A stretch of 10,202 nt of DNA, from positions 1 to 10,202 of the forward strand of contig JBOHTO010000069.1 in the NCBI GenBank assembly GCA_050733695.1. Direction: 5' to 3'. Positions within the stretch are counted from its first letter, which is position 1, and each line of letters begins with the position of its first letter. Source of the stretch: JBOHTO01 sp050733695 (lineage in GTDB: Bacteria; Gemmatimonadota; Gemmatimonadetes; Gemmatimonadales; Gemmatimonadaceae). The translations under genes and the position numbers were made by a program. Shown in pieces: positions 1 to 4,986 of this stretch. Under the pieces are notes generated by a model. That model searched no databases. It saw nothing but the letters and a program-made list of their open reading frames with translations, and was not told the origin of the DNA.

Positions 1-48
1 CCCGACACCCCGACACCCCGTCGCCCCGTCGCCCCGTCGCCCCGTCGC
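1..48. repeat. 8-bp tandem repeat, six units
   Basis: Two copies of CCCGACAC are followed by four copies of CCCGTCGC with no interruption. The array begins at the window edge and may extend to the left. It lies just downstream of the ATPase stop codon, so it is in the 3' flank of that gene. On the ATPase sense strand it reads as runs of four G separated by four bases, a pattern able to form a G-quadruplex. A related octamer array occurs at 1945-1968. Confidence 0.9.
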
Positions 49-52
49 GGGG
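40..52 (-). terminator. Short GC hairpin after the MoxR ATPase stop
   Basis: CCCCG and CGGGG form a 5-bp stem around a 3-base loop, beginning 11 bases beyond the ATPase stop codon. There is no following U tract and the stem overlaps the tandem repeat, so a terminator role is only a possibility. If a DUF58 gene follows to the left, as is common for MoxR loci, this need not end transcription. Confidence 0.25.
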
Positions 53-63
53 CAGCCGGTGGG

Positions 64-1131
64 CTATTCCCCGAGCCGGATCAGCCCCTCGGCGGTCACG
101 CCTTCGGCCTCGCCCTGGAAGTTCACCACGATCCTGTGCCGCAGCACCGGCAACGCCACTGCGCGCACATCGTCGATATCCGGCACCGGCCGCCCATCCA
201 TCGCCGCACGTGCCTTCGCCCCCAGAACGAGATACTGTGACGCGCGCGGCCCGGCGCCCCAGCTCACGAAGCGCTTCACCTCCGTGCCAGCCTCACCAGC
301 GTCGGGTCGCGTCGAGCGCGCAAGCGCCACTGCGTAGCGCACGACAGTCGGCGGCGCGGGCAGACGGCGCACCAGATGCTGCAGCGCGACGAGCTGCGAC
401 GCATCCAGCACATGCGCAATTTCGACCGCAGTATCACCCGTGGTTTCGGCGACTACGCGCTCCTCCTCGTCGCGCGAGGGATAGTCCACGCGCAGCTCGA
501 ACATGAACCGGTCGAGCTGCGCCTCGGGGAGCGGATACGTTCCCTCCTGCTCGATCGGGTTCTGCGTCGCGAGAACAAAGAACGGCTCGTCCAGCACGTG
601 CGTCTGCCCCGCCGCCGTCACCGCGTGCTCCTGCATCGCCTGCAGCAGCGCTGCCTGCGTCTTGGGCGGCGCACGGTTGATCTCGTCGGCCAGCACCACG
701 TTCGCGAAGATGGGCCCGCGCGCGAACTTGAAGATGCGCCGCCCAGTCGCATGTTCCTCCTCCAGGATCTCCGTCCCCGTGATGTCACTCGGCATCAGGT
801 CGGGCGTGAACTGCACACGCGAGAACGAGAGCGCCAGCGCCTCGGACACCGTGTGCACCAGCAGTGTCTTCGCGAGCCCGGGCACACCGACCAGCAGCGC
901 GTGTCCGCCCGCCAGCAGCGCAGCCACGAGATTGTCCACTATCTCGTGCTGGCCGACTATCCTCCGCCCGATCTGATCCACGAGCGCGGTGCGCGCACGC
1001 GCGAGCTGCTCCAGCAGCTCGATGTCACCTCCGTCATGACGCCCCGCTGCCGCGGACGCTGCCGACCCCGCCCGGTCGGGAAGTGACACAGCGTCGAGGG
1101 CCCCTTCGTCTCGTCCGGCGACCCGTCTCAA
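64..1131 (-). CDS. MoxR-family AAA+ ATPase
   Basis: A cytoplasmic ATPase of the MoxR branch of AAA+ proteins, which act as chaperone-like motors, usually with von Willebrand factor A-domain partners, in maturation of enzyme complexes or envelope functions; the substrate here is unknown. Seen in the 355-residue sequence: Walker A GVPGLAKT (82-89), Walker B ending in D149-E150, sensor 1 N191 in ATQNPIE, the EAQLDRF arginine segment (203-209), and a C-terminal lid with WGAGPRASQ (291-299), R296 being the likely sensor 2. All key residues are intact. Family similarity begins near residue 36 (DIELLEQL). The listed start is a TTG overlapping the upstream stop codon (TTGA); an in-frame GTG at 1089 would give 341 residues, and neither has a strong ribosome site. 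MoxR genes are often followed by DUF58 and VWA-domain genes; any such genes would lie left of the window. Confidence 0.93.
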   Translation of the reverse strand: MRRVAGRDEGALDAVSLPDRAGSAASAAAGRHDGGDIELLEQLARARTALVDQIGRRIVGQHEIVDNLVAALLAGGHALLVGVPGLAKTLLVHTVSEALALSFSRVQFTPDLMPSDITGTEILEEEHATGRRIFKFARGPIFANVVLADEINRAPPKTQAALLQAMQEHAVTAAGQTHVLDEPFFVLATQNPIEQEGTYPLPEAQLDRFMFELRVDYPSRDEEERVVAETTGDTAVEIAHVLDASQLVALQHLVRRLPAPPTVVRYAVALARSTRPDAGEAGTEVKRFVSWGAGPRASQYLVLGAKARAAMDGRPVPDIDDVRAVALPVLRHRIVVNFQGEAEGVTAEGLIRLGE

Positions 1132-1841
1132 CTTCCGCCCACGTCGAACACGGTCGTCACGCCAGTCATTCCAGTGAGCGCGAGCACCGCCAGCCGACTC
1201 CCCGCCGCATTATTGCTGGCGTACGGGACCGCCGTCGAGCTCTCGAATACGAAGCCCACGCTGAACGGAGTCACTCTGCATGTGACGCCAACAGGAATCT
1301 GCCCGCCGCATACGGTGTCCGGGTTCTCCGTACGGCGGGCGTCCTGCGCTCCGGTGAGGGCGATCCACGTCGCATTGGGCGGTAGCAGAATCCCGCCAAA
1401 CGTGCTGCCCGATTCGTACTCTCCCAGATTGGTCGTTCCGAGAGTGTAGATGAGTTCCGTGCTGTCCTGCCAGACGACCGCGCCGACGAACGCGATGTCG
1501 CCTCTGGTCGGATGGTTCCGGATGCTCACCTGCAGGCCGATGGCACTGAAGGACTCGCCTTCTGCAGCACCGACAGCGGGCGCTCGCGTTATCTCCACGG
1601 GCGTCGACTCCGCGGCGAGATCCAGGGAGTTCGCCGCGAAGTGCAACGCAAACGCGGCATCGGCGAACCCCGCGAGCTCGAGCGAGTCGGCGGTCGCATG
1701 GTACCTCTCAACCAGCGCGTTTCTCAGCACCGGCGGGATCGCCTCCCTGACCAGGGCCGGCTCCGTGGGCCCGTCGTCGCATGCGACCGACAGGGCGGCG
1801 AACAGCATCGCTGTCGCCGCCGCAATTCTCCTCGATGCCAT
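1128..1841 (-). CDS. Predicted lipoprotein of unknown function
   Basis: I do not recognise the family. The 237-residue product starts with a lipoprotein signal: Arg-Arg at 4-5, a hydrophobic stretch, and LSVAC with the acylated cysteine at 21, followed by an acidic DDGPTEP linker typical of exported lipoproteins. Residues 30-80 look alpha-helical (Ala/Leu/Glu-rich); from about 95 on the sequence looks like beta-strand structure with a conserved-looking GDIAFVGAVVW segment. The only other cysteines, 178 and 188, are close enough for a disulfide in the periplasm. The chosen ATG has GGGAG nine bases upstream (1851-1855) and begins the signal peptide; longer in-frame starts up to 2129 would destroy the signal and are rejected. 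The stop codon overlaps the TTG of the MoxR ATPase, so the two are probably translationally coupled and may work together, though nothing in this protein shows how. Confidence 0.82.
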   Translation of the reverse strand: MASRRIAAATAMLFAALSVACDDGPTEPALVREAIPPVLRNALVERYHATADSLELAGFADAAFALHFAANSLDLAAESTPVEITRAPAVGAAEGESFSAIGLQVSIRNHPTRGDIAFVGAVVWQDSTELIYTLGTTNLGEYESGSTFGGILLPPNATWIALTGAQDARRTENPDTVCGGQIPVGVTCRVTPFSVGFVFESSTAVPYASNNAAGSRLAVLALTGMTGVTTVFDVGGS

Positions 1842-1873
1842 GCTCTCAGTCTCCCGTGCCTTCGCCCATGTTT

Positions 1874-1897
1874 GCCGGCGCGAGCGAGCGTGCCGGC
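1874..1897 (-). promoter_or_regulatory. Inverted repeat in leader of the lipoprotein gene
   Basis: Perfect 6-bp arms GCCGGC lie at 1874-1879 and 1892-1897, with two further inner pairs, 32 bases upstream of the lipoprotein ATG. It could be a leader hairpin or an operator. No convincing promoter was found next to it, so its role is unassigned. Confidence 0.3.
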
Positions 1898-1944
1898 TCA
1901 GCGTAACATGACCCGTGACGGTGGGAAAGAGAATAGCGCTTGAT

Positions 1945-1968
1945 GGGGAACCGGGGAACCGGGGGACC
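1945..1968. repeat. 8-bp tandem repeat, three units
   Basis: GGGGAACC occurs twice, followed by GGGGGACC with one changed base. It sits in the 154-bp gap between the BsuPI-like gene and the next lipoprotein gene. It has the same period and the same C4G/G4 core as the array at 1-48. The rest of the gap shows no gene. Confidence 0.85.
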
Positions 1969-1995
1969 GCGACGCGCGCTCTGCAGCCGCAGGGA

Positions 1996-2460
1996 CTACG
2001 GCAGTGTGAAGTCGACCCGCGTCTCGATCGGGTGATCCGTGCTGCGCAGTGTCGCCACCGCCGTGTAGCTCCCAGGCGGACGAACGCCGGCGGTCCACTC
2101 CTCCGTGTATGTGACGGTCTCTCCATCATTCAGGAGATGCGTCTTCAGCGCCTGCGTGAACATGCGGCCTTCGCTCCAGCGCCATATCTCGCGGCCCACG
2201 GGATCCAGAACAAGAAACTCGTGCGTCTGGCCGCTCGGAAAACGCAGCTCGAGCTGACCGCCGCTCCTGTTCGTGACGTGCAGCGCGAGATCGATCTTCC
2301 CTTCGCGCGCGACATTGACGCGCAGCGACGATGCAAGCTGTCCCGACGGATCTTCGGTGCGCACGGACTCGGAGCTGGATGATTCGGATGTAGCGGAGCG
2401 GGGGCCGCAGGCCAACGCGGTGGCGGCCACGATGAGGGGAACTGTGAGACGAAGCTTCAT
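1996..2460 (-). CDS. BsuPI-domain lipoprotein
   Basis: A 154-residue exported protein with a BsuPI-like domain, the family named after the Bacillus subtilis intracellular proteinase inhibitor; many bacterial members are exported and of unproven function, so inhibition of a protease is only a possibility. The N-terminus has K2 and R4, a hydrophobic core and ALAC with C18 as the likely lipidated residue, then a Ser-rich linker (22-33). The domain spans about 45-154 and shows the family pattern: FPSGQ (74-78), HEFLVLD (80-86), G89..IWRWS (92-96), F101, a downstream DGE and EEW (120-122). These look like the strands of an immunoglobulin-like beta-sandwich. The ATG at 2460 is chosen because it begins the signal peptide; an in-frame TTG at 2619 would add 53 residues of low-complexity sequence. 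No Shine-Dalgarno is visible. Transcription probably starts at the minus-strand promoter at 2591-2619, leaving a leader of about 120 bases. Confidence 0.85.
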   Translation of the reverse strand: MKLRLTVPLIVAATALACGPRSATSESSSSESVRTEDPSGQLASSLRVNVAREGKIDLALHVTNRSGGQLELRFPSGQTHEFLVLDPVGREIWRWSEGRMFTQALKTHLLNDGETVTYTEEWTAGVRPPGSYTAVATLRSTDHPIETRVDFTLP

Positions 2461-2467
2461 TGATTGC

Positions 2468-2505
2468 GGGCGGTGCCGGGCGGCCGGGCGGTGCCAGGGC
2501 GGTGC
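2468..2505. repeat. Three direct copies of GGGCGGTGC
   Basis: Identical 9-mers start at 2468, 2486 and 2497, in the leader immediately upstream of the BsuPI-like gene. They could be repeat slippage products or binding sites. In RNA from the minus strand they would read GCACCGCCC, a C-rich unstructured leader without a visible ribosome site. Confidence 0.6.
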
Positions 2506-2590
2506 GCTGAAGGGCGGGGACGGGGCGTTTCCGGCCGCCGGTTCGCGCCGGATGACGTCCTGTCCCATGGATGCTACGTCAGACTGGCCG

Positions 2591-2619
2591 ATGTTATCAC
2601 CGCAGCGACGCCCAGTCAA
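2591..2619 (-). promoter_or_regulatory. Sigma-70-like promoter for the BsuPI lipoprotein gene
   Basis: On the minus strand TTGACT (2619-2614, five of six matches to TTGACA) is followed after exactly 17 bases by TAACAT (2596-2591, four of six matches to TATAAT). Predicted transcription start is near 2584. It faces away from the atp promoter, giving a divergent control region. Confidence 0.5.
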
Positions 2620-2681
2620 GGTCGTACGTCACTGTAAGTCGCATCCGGACTGGCACTTGGCCTCGTCGGTCCGGCTCCCTG

Positions 2682-2701
2682 ATCTTCGGCTCATCTTCGG
2701 C
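2682..2701 (+). promoter_or_regulatory. 9-bp direct repeat upstream of the atp promoter
   Basis: ATCTTCGGC occurs at 2682-2690 and again at 2693-2701, an 11-bp period, i.e. about one helical turn. It ends eight bases before the predicted -35 element, roughly -64 to -45 from the predicted start. This layout is typical of tandem binding of an activator such as an OmpR/PhoB-type response regulator; the factor is unknown. Confidence 0.4.
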
Positions 2702-2705
2702 CAGC

Positions 2706-2731
2706 GAGCTTGCGAAAAATTTCACAAGCTC
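2706..2731. promoter_or_regulatory. 26-bp palindrome over the atp promoter (candidate operator)
   Basis: GAGCTTG and CAAGCTC form perfect 7-bp outer arms, and GAAA/TTTC inner arms flank a central AA; 11 of 13 symmetric positions match (mismatch at 2713/2724 and the centre). It covers the predicted -35 and most of the spacer, so a bound dimeric protein would block RNA polymerase. It lies upstream of the predicted start and so is probably read as DNA rather than RNA. Confidence 0.5.
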
Positions 2732-2738
2732 CTACATT
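2710..2738 (+). promoter_or_regulatory. Sigma-70-like promoter of the atp operon
   Basis: TTGCGA (2710-2715) and TACATT (2733-2738) each match four of six consensus bases and are separated by 17 bases. Transcription would begin about 2745-2747, at or within two bases of the atpZ ATG at 2747. No Shine-Dalgarno precedes that ATG, which fits a leaderless message. Confidence 0.5.
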
Positions 2739-2746
2739 TCCGCGCG

Positions 2747-3103
2747 ATGACCGGGCGATCAGGCGGCGGCGGCAGGCGCGACGCAGGCGATCCGCGCGAC
2801 CCGTTCGGATACCGCAACACCGGCAGGATCGGGGTGGGGGAGAGCGATGGTGAGGCCGATGGCGCCGCGTCGTTCGCCGGGCTCGGGCTCCAGTTCGCGG
2901 CGGCCATCGTTCTCTTCATGTTCCTTGGAAAATGGGCGGATGAGGGGCTCGGCACTTCGCCCTGGCTGCTGATACTCGGTGTCTTCGTGGGGGCGGGAGG
3001 CGGCTTCTACGCGATCTATCGACGCCTCATCACCGAACAGGCCCGTGAGGAAGCCCGCCGGGCTCAAGGGTCGGGAGACGGCGGGCGGAGACGCGGCGGT
3101 TGA
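2747..3103 (+). CDS. atpZ: AtpZ-like F-ATPase accessory membrane protein
   Basis: A 118-residue inner-membrane protein of the AtpZ family (ATPase gene 1 / putative F0F1-ATPase subunit). In Bacillus AtpZ works with AtpI in c-ring assembly or stability and was also linked to magnesium uptake. The N-terminal 40 residues are polar and Gly/Arg/Asp-rich. Two membrane helices follow, about 43-61 and 72-91, joined by the family signature G61-x-W-x-D and GTSPW (69-73), with a Gly-rich second helix (VGAGGGF). The tail (92-118) is highly charged and Arg-rich. The first gene of the operon and the overlap with an atpI-like gene match the atpZ-atpI arrangement known in Bacillus. Its stop TGA overlaps the next gene's TTG. 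The ATG has no ribosome site but sits at the predicted transcription start; a later start before the first helix cannot be excluded. Confidence 0.85.
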   Translation: MTGRSGGGGRRDAGDPRDPFGYRNTGRIGVGESDGEADGAASFAGLGLQFAAAIVLFMFLGKWADEGLGTSPWLLILGVFVGAGGGFYAIYRRLITEQAREEARRAQGSGDGGRRRGG

Positions 3104-3447
3104 AGGCGATCGCGCTCTTCATGGCCGGTTCGGTGGTACTGATGGCGGTGGCAGGATTGCTGCTCGCGCTGGTCTTCAGGGGCGATGCGGCGCGCAATGC
3201 CCTGATGGTAAGCGCAGGCATCGCCCTGGTCGTGCAGCTCGCGACGTTCAGCATCGTCCGGCTCGCGGCGCGGGAGAACGTGATCGCGGGCTGGGCACTG
3301 GGGGCGCTGCTGCGGATGCTGGTGCTCGCAGTCTACGGCCTCGTGGTAGTGAAAGCGGCAGGACTCGATCCGGTGCCTGCACTGGTATCGATGGCCCTTT
3401 TTCTCTTCGTCACGACTCTGCTCGAACCCGTGCTTCTCAGGTCATGA
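3100..3447 (+). CDS. atpI: ATP synthase protein I (AtpI-like), four-helix membrane protein
   Basis: A 115-residue, almost wholly hydrophobic protein with four predicted membrane helices (about 3-26, 33-56, 61-85 and 91-112). Size, topology and position between atpZ and atpB match AtpI/UncI, which assists assembly of the c-subunit ring into the FO motor. Sequence similarity within this family is low, so the call rests mostly on topology and context. The preferred start is TTG at 3100, with GGAG nine bases upstream (3087-3090) and a four-base TTGA overlap with atpZ; an in-frame ATG at 3121 would remove seven residues. The stop overlaps the atpB start as ATGA, so translation of atpZ, atpI and atpB is probably coupled. 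Confidence 0.75.
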   Translation: MKAIALFMAGSVVLMAVAGLLLALVFRGDAARNALMVSAGIALVVQLATFSIVRLAARENVIAGWALGALLRMLVLAVYGLVVVKAAGLDPVPALVSMALFLFVTTLLEPVLLRS

Positions 3448-4463
3448 ACGTGCGCTCGACCGGAATCGCAGCGCCCAGCGCCATCTCCGCGACCCTCGCA
3501 ATCGCTGCGTCTGCCGTGTTGCTGCTGGCCGCGCCTGCCTTCCCGGCATTCTCCACGCCGCTCCTGACGCAGGAGCATGGCGAGATCTCCAGGGCCGCCG
3601 TCCAGGGGGGCGACGCCGAGCATGGCGCGGTGGATATCATCATGCCGCACATCACGGACGGGTCGCACATGGAGGTGCCCTGGCCGGTGCCGCCCTTCTA
3701 CAGGGAGGTGCACCTCCCGGAGTGGGAACCGATCCACATTGGTGGCATCGCGATCGATCTCTCGCCCAGCAAACACGTCGTGATGCTGATCATCGCGGCC
3801 CTCCTCTGCCTCGGCACGCTGGTGACGGCGGCCGTAGCGCACAGGCGGCATCACCACGCTATCGGGACGCCAAAGGGATTCGCCGCCGGAATCGAGTCGA
3901 TGGTGCTGTACCTCCGCAACGAGGTCGTGATCCCCAACGTCGGGCCGGATGGCGATCGCTACGTGCCATTCGCTCTCACGCTCTTCTTCTTCATCCTCTA
4001 CGCGAATCTGCTCGGGCTCATCCCCTACGGCTCGACCGCCACCGGCAACATATCCGTCACCGCGACGCTCGCCATCCTCAGCTTCGTCATGATCGAGATC
4101 GCGGGAATGCGGTCGCTGGGCAAGGCGTACATCGGCACGATCATCTACTGGCCGCACGACGTCCACATCGCCATGCGGATTCCGCTCAGTTTCATCATGA
4201 CGCCGGTCGAGATCATCGGGAAGTTCACCAAGCCGTTCGCACTCACCATACGACTGTTCGCCAACATGATAGCGGGGCACGTGATCGTGCTCGCGCTCAT
4301 AGGCCTGATCTTCACCTTCCAGAGCTGGGTCGTTGCGCCGTTGCCGTTCATCATGGCGCTCGCGATCATGCTGCTGGAAGTGCTGGTAGCGTTCATCCAG
4401 GCATTCATATTCGCGCTGCTGAGCTGCGTCTTCATTGGCCAGATTCGGACGGCGCACCACTGA
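3444..4463 (+). CDS. atpB: F-type ATP synthase subunit a
   Basis: The stator subunit of the FO motor, providing two half-channels that carry protons to and from the c-ring. At 339 residues it is longer than E. coli subunit a (271). It begins with a signal peptide-like segment (1-37), then about 70 residues presumably in the periplasm, before the first clear helix (about 111-131). The essential arginine is R270 in IRLFANMIAGH; N274 and Q319 match E. coli N214 and Q252. E. coli E219 and H245 are here H279 and E312, a reciprocal exchange also known in mitochondrial a subunits. Nothing suggests loss of function. The long N-terminal form with a DLSPSKHV stretch before helix 1 is what I recall for Bacteroidota/Chlorobiota-type enzymes. 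Start ATG overlaps the atpI stop (ATGA). A 163-base gap separates it from atpE. Confidence 0.97.
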   Translation: MNVRSTGIAAPSAISATLAIAASAVLLLAAPAFPAFSTPLLTQEHGEISRAAVQGGDAEHGAVDIIMPHITDGSHMEVPWPVPPFYREVHLPEWEPIHIGGIAIDLSPSKHVVMLIIAALLCLGTLVTAAVAHRRHHHAIGTPKGFAAGIESMVLYLRNEVVIPNVGPDGDRYVPFALTLFFFILYANLLGLIPYGSTATGNISVTATLAILSFVMIEIAGMRSLGKAYIGTIIYWPHDVHIAMRIPLSFIMTPVEIIGKFTKPFALTIRLFANMIAGHVIVLALIGLIFTFQSWVVAPLPFIMALAIMLLEVLVAFIQAFIFALLSCVFIGQIRTAHH

Positions 4464-4480
4464 GTCATGCAATCGCTGGC

Positions 4481-4516
4481 ACGACGCGGAGTGAGGGCTC
4501 CAATCCGCGCCGTCGT
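4481..4516 (+). promoter_or_regulatory. Hairpin in the atpB-atpE gap
   Basis: ACGAC-GCGGA (4481-4490) pairs with TCCGC (4504-4508) and GTCGT (4512-4516), giving ten base pairs with a 3-base bulge and a 13-base loop, starting 18 bases after the atpB stop. It may stabilise or separate the atpE message; no U tract follows. Confidence 0.4.
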
Positions 4517-4545
4517 ACCCGGCCGAGTGACCGGGGAAGTTCGCT

Positions 4546-4559
4546 GAGGCCCGGGCCTC
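4546..4559 (+). promoter_or_regulatory. 14-bp perfect palindrome in the atpB-atpE gap
   Basis: GAGGCCCGGGCCTC is a perfect inverted repeat 67 bases before the atpE ATG. It can fold into a short GC hairpin or serve as a dimeric protein site. Together with the hairpin at 4481-4516 it makes this gap the most structured part of the operon. Confidence 0.45.
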
Positions 4560-4616
4560 GCAGGCGGACAGCGCGCCGCCATGGGCGCGGAGCAGCACTG
4601 TTCACGCACGATCTCT

Positions 4617-4620
4617 GGAG
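4617..4620 (+). promoter_or_regulatory. Shine-Dalgarno of atpE
   Basis: GGAG is placed six bases before the atpE ATG with an A-rich spacer (AACGAA). It is the clearest ribosome site in the operon, in line with the need for many c subunits per enzyme. Confidence 0.75.
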
Positions 4621-4626
4621 AACGAA

Positions 4627-4908
4627 ATGAACATGGTCTACTCGCTGCTGCAGGGTGCGGCGGCATACAGCCAGGACTATGCAGGAGCCTGGGGTCTCAT
4701 GGGAGCCGGGATCGGCGCGGGCATCGCCGTCATCGGTACGGGCCTCGGCATCGGCCGGATCGGCGGTTCCGCGATGGAGGGGATGGCGCGGCAGCCGGAG
4801 ATGGCGAACAAGATTCAGACCGGCGCGCTCATTCTCGCGGCCCTCATCGAAGGCGCCGCGCTCTTTGCGATCGTCGTCACGCTGCTCATCTCTCTCAAGT
4901 TCTATTAA
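4627..4908 (+). CDS. atpE: F-type ATP synthase subunit c
   Basis: The proton-carrying rotor subunit; multiple copies form the c-ring in the inner membrane. The 93-residue hairpin has a short N-terminal extension (1-20), helix 1 with a Gly-rich GAGIGAG...GTGLGIG pattern (26-47), the polar loop R55-Q56-P57, and helix 2 with the ion-binding carboxylate E75, exactly 20 residues after R55, as D61 is after R41 in E. coli. The residue after E75 is glycine rather than Ser/Thr, and helix 1 lacks the glutamine used by sodium enzymes, so proton specificity is inferred. Strong ribosome site and an A-rich spacer; hairpins lie both upstream and downstream, suggesting that its expression is set apart from neighbouring genes. 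Confidence 0.97.
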   Translation: MNMVYSLLQGAAAYSQDYAGAWGLMGAGIGAGIAVIGTGLGIGRIGGSAMEGMARQPEMANKIQTGALILAALIEGAALFAIVVTLLISLKFY

Positions 4909-4914
4909 GACGAT

Positions 4915-4954
4915 CGATCGAGGGAGGACACCCGGGCGTCCTTCCTCGCCATCG
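4915..4954 (+). promoter_or_regulatory. Long hairpin in the atpE-atpF gap
   Basis: An 11-bp stem (4919-4929 with 4938-4948, one G-U pair) encloses an 8-base loop and is extended by CGAT/ATCG (4915-4918, 4951-4954) across a 2-base bulge. It begins seven bases after the atpE stop. Without a U tract it is unlikely to be a full terminator; it could protect the 3' end of an atpE-rich message or lower read-through into atpF. Confidence 0.55.
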
Positions 4955-4986
4955 CTCGCTTCGGACCAGTCTGGCGGATCTCACAC

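Noticed and set aside
1..48. Tandem octamers as a CRISPR array
   Set aside because: Units are 8 bp and contiguous, without spacers and without cas genes nearby.
1842..2129. Longer start (2129) for the unknown lipoprotein
   Set aside because: It would bury the signal peptide behind 96 residues of Arg-rich low-quality sequence and overlap the BsuPI-like gene; the ATG at 1841 has a ribosome site.
4467..4547. 26-codon ATG frame just after atpB, within the atpB-atpE gap
   Set aside because: No ribosome site, Arg-rich composition and overlap with the hairpin at 4481-4516; more likely structured RNA than a peptide gene. Conservation of the peptide in relatives would change this.
3333..4598. 421-codon minus-strand frame opposite atpB
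   Set aside because: Very rich in Asp, Glu, Arg and His with no hydrophobic core. It is the reverse complement of a membrane-protein gene with all hallmark residues of subunit a.
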